From NCBI GenBank assembly GCA_018340805.1, contig JACMZG010000008.1, positions 56,084,708 to 56,148,707 of the forward strand: a stretch of DNA of 64,000 nucleotides, in the 5' to 3' direction. The position numbers were made by a program, and so were the translations under genes. Positions 59,806-64,000 of this stretch are shown here, one piece after another. The notes beneath the pieces were generated by a model. That model did not search any database and was not told the origin of the DNA. It saw only the letters and a list, made by a program, of their open reading frames with translations. Numbering within the stretch: the stretch's first letter is position 1; each line of letters starts with the position of its first letter. This stretch comes from Microvelia longipes (taxonomy: Eukaryota; Arthropoda; Insecta; Hemiptera; Veliidae).

Positions 59806-60642
59806 TTTCTTTTTTATACCGTAGATATATAGGAAAATTATTATGTTTACAAAAAACTCAAAAATGGAATGTCACCAAAATTCCATTTCAGGTATTATTA
59901 AGGCTTCCAAGTGATTTTTATAAAGTTGTTAGTATGTATGTGTGACTGTTATCGTCGTAGCTCCCAATGTATTTATGCTAGAGTTGAAATTTTGTGACAT
60001 CATTAACCCGCAATAATAACTCACCAAAATGTTTAAAAAAATATAGAACGCGGAGATATATTGCGATCATTTTGAGATTTAGCACCCATGTAACCATGCA
60101 TAAGACTTATATATGTGATAATTTTCATCTCATTATCAGCATTAGTTCAATTTTTATCATAATAATTGTCAACGTTTTTTTAAAAAATGATAAAAAATCA
60201 GAAAATAATCCAATTCAGTTGAAATTTGGTACAAGTGTATGTATAATATTAACTAATAAATAATTACACAAGTTTCTTTTCAATACAACAAGTATATTAA
60301 TGATTTTTGTTTGATCAAAAAGTTTGAGGGTGATCAGTACTTCAGACTCTACCCCATCCTGTGTATAGACCGAAGATGTGTTACTGTATAATTTAAAGAA
60401 TTGTATAGTTTGAGGACGAGCGAGCGTACGTTGCAGGTAGGATGAGCGTAGAGAATCTGATATGATGAGGAAAAGTTCCGAGGCACCCCATACATAAATA
60501 CTAAAACATATGCACACATCTTTGTGAAAACCACTCAAGAGGTCTTAAAAGACCTGAACCTATAATTCAGGGGAAATCTTAGTTTCGGATTTTTAGCAAA
60601 CACAATACTTTTCCTATATACCTACGGTATAAATAAGGAAAT
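59806..60642. mobile_element. 5S-type foldback family, copy with both inverted ends
   Basis: The left end (59806-59935) starts TTTTTATACCGTAGATATAT. The right end (about 60520-60642) finishes TTTTCCTATATACCTACGGT plus ATAAATAAGGAA, its reverse complement. The arms share GTGTTTGC, TTCAGGT and the TTTTCACAAAG/CTTTGTGAAAA blocks over about 120 bp. The interior (about 585 bp) has the body, a decayed 5S-like stretch near 60320-60345, one GAGGACGAGCGAGCG unit and GAGGAAAAGTTCCGAGGCAC. This copy defines the family's full layout. Confidence 0.82.
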
Positions 60643-61021
60643 AAAAAAAACCAAAATAAAATCAAATTTGATTGATATGTATCCCATACTTTTTTAAGAC
60701 AGTGCATTCTGTGCGAGTTTCAAATTAATCACGAATCGGAGCTCATACAAGATTCACGGAGCGTAGAGCAAGATATGTTTTAAAAATATATGACGCCATC
60801 AAAAAATTATTTTTGCTCCACATATTTGAAAAAATAAATTATCAGAGTAATAAATAAATAAACAAATAATTTTGGCTAAGATCAAAGTGTAGAGTAATAA
60901 AACCCCTAAAATTAATAAAAACAAAAATAGAAGTAAATACGAGATGTAGTTAAATGAATGTATAATGGATTCTTATGTATTCATTACTTAGAAGCTAGAT
61001 ATAAACAAATATGGGAAAAAT
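60643..61021. other. AT-rich spacer
   Basis: No feature seen. Confidence 0.5.
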
Positions 61022-61585
61022 TCTGGCGCGGTGGTCCGCATGTCGGACCACCTGATGCGAGCTCTCAAACCCAGAGTACCTGGGTTCAAATCCTAGTAGG
61101 GACAATAATTTTTTATCGTTTTTACCTAATATAAGTTTTACAACTAAAAATAATTCTGGCGCGGTGGTCCGCATGTCGGGCGAATTTCCTTTGGATGCGT
61201 GTTTCCGTGCTTTTTACATTATATAAGTTTACAACTAGTAAATAAATAATTCCGGCGCGGTGGTCCGCTGTCGGGCGAATTTCATTTAGAATGCGTGTTT
61301 CCGTGCTGAACAACCCATTTCTTGCTCATGCAAGAACCATGCCCATTGCGTGGTTCCGGTTCATGCTTTAGAACCTATGCAGTTACTCAATTGTCAAGCA
61401 CTGCTCGTAACTCATTTTGTCTGTATTTTCCAAAGGAAATGCGCATAATCATCCAGTTGTTGTACAAAACTATGCCTCTAAAATTAGAAGTACGCACTAT
61501 TATTTGCACTAGTTTAAAAGATAAGTTACTTATCTTAAGCTTAGTCAGTTATCTTTAAAGGTTTTAGCACATTTCCTTTGGAAAA
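61022..61585 (+). mobile_element. tRNA-related SINE, family B, with three tandem heads
   Basis: Heads start at about 61022, 61154 and 61252, each TCTGGCGCGGTGGTCCGCAT or close. Only the first keeps the tRNA-like continuation with a B box GGGTTCAAATCC (about 61081-61092). The second and third run into GTCGGGCGAATTTC. The last continues through AACAACCCATTTCTTGCTCA and CAGTTACTCAATTGTCAAGC to CATTTCCTTTGGAAAATA. Spacers between heads repeat ATATAAGTTT-ACAACTA. Open frames here are not genes. Confidence 0.78.
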
Positions 61586-61914
61586 TAAAGCAAACTAAGC
61601 TAATTTTTAAACTAAGCTAAAATAAGTAAACTAAAGCTAAATTACTTCAAACAATAATTGTAGCGATAAGTTTTGTAAATTTAAATTTTGAAGAAACCTA
61701 GCAATCTAGCCCTCTATCTAACAATCAAGCTCTTAAGAAAATGTGTTGCAAATAAATGAATTAGCACATTTCGCATTTACTAATTTTATAAAAAGTTATA
61801 TTCAACACACACCCACACTCATCTATATCTGTCTATAACATTAACAAGTAAATTTTTAATAATGCTATATTTAGAGCGTAACCGTTTCTTTTATATTTTT
61901 TAAAAAGTAAAAAG

Positions 61915-62205
61915 TAAATACTTGCTATACTTATTTGTTATGATATAACTTCATATTAAAATGTAAATAACTTATTTGTTATGATATAACTTCATATTTA
62001 AAATGTAAGTACTTGCTATACTTATTTGTTATGATATAACTTCATATTTAAAACGTAAGTACTTGCTATACTTATTTGTTATAATATAACTTTTTATTTA
62101 AAATCTAAATACTTGCTATACTTATTTGTTATATTATAACTTCTTATTTAAAAGGTAAATACTTGCTATTTTCATTTGTTATAATATAACTTCTTCTTTA
62201 AGTAA
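61915..62205. repeat. Tandem repeat, 50-bp unit, nearly 6 copies
   Basis: Unit: GTAAGTACTTGCTATACTTA, TTTGTTATGATATAACTTCA, TATTTAAAAC. Copies 3-5 are nearly identical. The first two carry a deletion of the ACTTGCTAT part. Confidence 0.92.
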
Positions 62206-64000
62206 TATCTTAAATAAGGTAAGAAGCAACATTAAAAAATAAAAAGTAAAGATTATAAGTTAAATAGACTGGTTTGAATCATTTGGCTAAGTAAAAGAGA
62301 CGTTAGCTTTGTGTCGCGTGAAAATACACTAAAATGTTTTAGAAAAGTGTAAAGAAAAGGCAAGAAAATCACCAAAGAAAATTTGCAAGAGTTAAGTGTT
62401 GAATGAGAAGGCTAAGGAAAGGGGATTTGCCTCAGATAGGCAACGAAGGGCCCCACGAGGATTCTCAACTCAAGAAATTTACATATTTAGTGACTCTCTC
62501 AAGAGAGAGACAGAGAATTGAACAATATTTACCTCACTCTTTTTTTAACAACGGAGACACAAAGGTAATAAGAAGAAGATGAGGTTCGTAGCATACAGAA
62601 TAGAATACTTTGAGACATTCCTCCTATTCCCACATATATCACCAAAAAGGTATGAAAATGAAGCTATATATTTAAAATGATTGTACAGACGAAAGTATAC
62701 GTCAGAAATATTGCTTTTTACAGACATAAAAGAAGGGATGTAAAAGAATTTTAATAATCTTAGCTTTTAACCAAGTATTGAATTTTGAACCAAGTATTTT
62801 TTTAGTATTGAAATTTGAGAAATATCTCTTATATTGTACGTGTTTAAAATTTACATTTAACAAATAGGAAAATTCACGAAGTATTGAGCCTATCCTAACT
62901 TGAAATATATAGAATTTGTTTCAGCAATAGAATATAAAATCGCAACTTTAGAGCCAAAAAACATAGCTGAAACCAATTTTTGCATTACAAGGGTTTAACA
63001 AGTATTTCAATTTCACCTACACAGTATTAAAAAAATCGTTTACGTCTTAGGAGATGAAATATTTTTTTACATCCTAAGGAAATACAGTAAACACTTAAAT
63101 ACTTAGTTTTTTAAAACATTTATAAAAACTACCGTTTCTAATGCAGTAATCAAGCTAAACCAAGTCAGCTGATGAGCAATAGCAAAAATAAAAAGAAGCC
63201 ACTCAAGGAACAGCTACACACAGCTAAATCGAGAAAAAAGTTTACCAGTGGGCTATTACGAAATATTTCGTCGCTGTAACAGGAGAGCTACCATGTGGCC
63301 GCATAGCGCGCTCAAAGCGGTCACAACCAACCTTATGGCCACAACTGTCCTTTTATATTTTACATAAATCCGAAACATTCTAAATATTAAAGGTTGTGAA
63401 TTAAGAAAGTCTTCAGAACTCTTAACTCATTACAAGCTTACTAACGGAAATAAATTCATGTTTTCACCAATATCAAGTCAACTAGAAACTTAGGTAACAT
63501 TTCAAACAAAATTAAAAGAATTCCTATTAAACCGCGAATAAATGTCTTTTTTATTTTAACAAGAAATAAGGATACAAGACCTTTTATAGTAAGTCTGAGA
63601 AAAACAGCATTTGGGAGAAAAGGCTAACAGTTCTGACTAAGTACTTAAATGGAAAAAGGTGAGATACTTCCAAGGAAAAAACAAGGAGGAAAAAACAGGA
63701 CAGTACCTGTCCAGCGTATTACTTTGAAATAATATTACGCCACGACCGAACCTCAGGTTAAAAAACAACAATACAACTTGCCAATTTCGGAGTTTATTCT
63801 TTAAATTAATACGAAACTAAACTAATACATTATTTAACAGTTTCGTCTCAAAGAGAGTAAACAGTTCTTGGTACAAAAAAATATAAATCGGAATGTTCGA
63901 ATTAAAGCCTGATACGTGATTATATGTGAACCTAGAGAGTCTTACTTATATTCTTATAATTAATGACTCTATAGAATCCTACCTATAGCCTAAAAATATG
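62206..64000. other. Intronic sequence, mostly featureless
   Basis: GC-richer patches at 62390-62470 and 63242-63352. The latter has a 36-codon minus-strand frame ending SSPVTATKYFVIAHW with no splice support. It may be a repeat fragment. No exon called. Confidence 0.45.

Larger units (their letters stand above)
58041..64000 (-). other. Dys: Dystrophin intron, incomplete (runs off the right edge)
   Basis: This is the intron upstream of the 57931-58040 exon, in a phase where the preceding exon contributes one base of the split codon. It carries two adjoining foldback-family copies, one full-length foldback element, a SINE B array and a 50-bp tandem array. No further exon was recognised. One GC-richer patch (about 63242-63352) has a short minus-strand reading frame of unknown meaning. 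Confidence 0.6.

Noticed and set aside
61022..61110. A functional tRNA gene
   Set aside because: Box-like motifs are present, but I cannot draw a cloverleaf with proper anticodon and acceptor stems, and the head recurs as part of a SINE.
61322..61558. 78-residue plus-strand open frame (and the similar one at 42817-43023)
   Set aside because: Both lie inside SINE B body sequence, which is non-coding.

Overview
This is a very AT-rich stretch of animal nuclear DNA, most likely from an arthropod and probably an insect. Short exons sit between GT/AG splice sites in huge introns, and most of the sequence is decayed transposons, MITEs, SINEs and simple (TA)n repeats. I see no bacterial-style gene packing, operons or CRISPR.

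Host genes. Two minus-strand exons (57931-58040 and 38423-38521) join in phase 0 and encode consecutive parts of a dystrophin spectrin-repeat region. So the window lies inside the dystrophin (Dys) gene. It contains one complete intron of 19.4 kb and parts of two others (more than 38.4 kb and more than 5.9 kb). Inside the 19.4-kb intron, on the opposite (+) strand, is a second gene of four coding exons (47618-51607). All splice phases agree. It encodes a predicted 599-residue protein with a long arginine/serine (RS/SP) repeat domain, which I do not recognise as a named gene.

Mobile DNA. At 20704-26465 is a nearly full-length but frameshifted I/jockey-type non-LTR retrotransposon: gag with zinc knuckles, then AP-endonuclease, reverse transcriptase, RNase H and a terminal CCHC. 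It is flanked by a 12-bp duplication and lies inside an older foldback element. A 5'-truncated relative is at 52812-53260. The foldback family recurs at least eight times. It has long terminal inverted repeats, direct repeats of a CGAGCGAAGCGAG motif and a segment resembling the 3' half of 5S rRNA. Other elements are three tRNA-related SINE families (one with a perfect 17-bp duplication), a hAT element with an 8-bp duplication and a transposase relic, a 1.1-kb long-TIR element, several MITEs and several tandem arrays.

Layout: 1-38.4 kb, Dys intron crowded with repeats and holding the retrotransposon; 38.4 kb, Dys exon; 38.5-57.9 kb, Dys intron holding the nested RS gene; 57.9 kb, Dys exon; 58-64 kb, upstream Dys intron with foldback and SINE copies. 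Exon calls rest on splice-site quality, phase agreement and recalled family similarity. No transcript or database comparison was possible.
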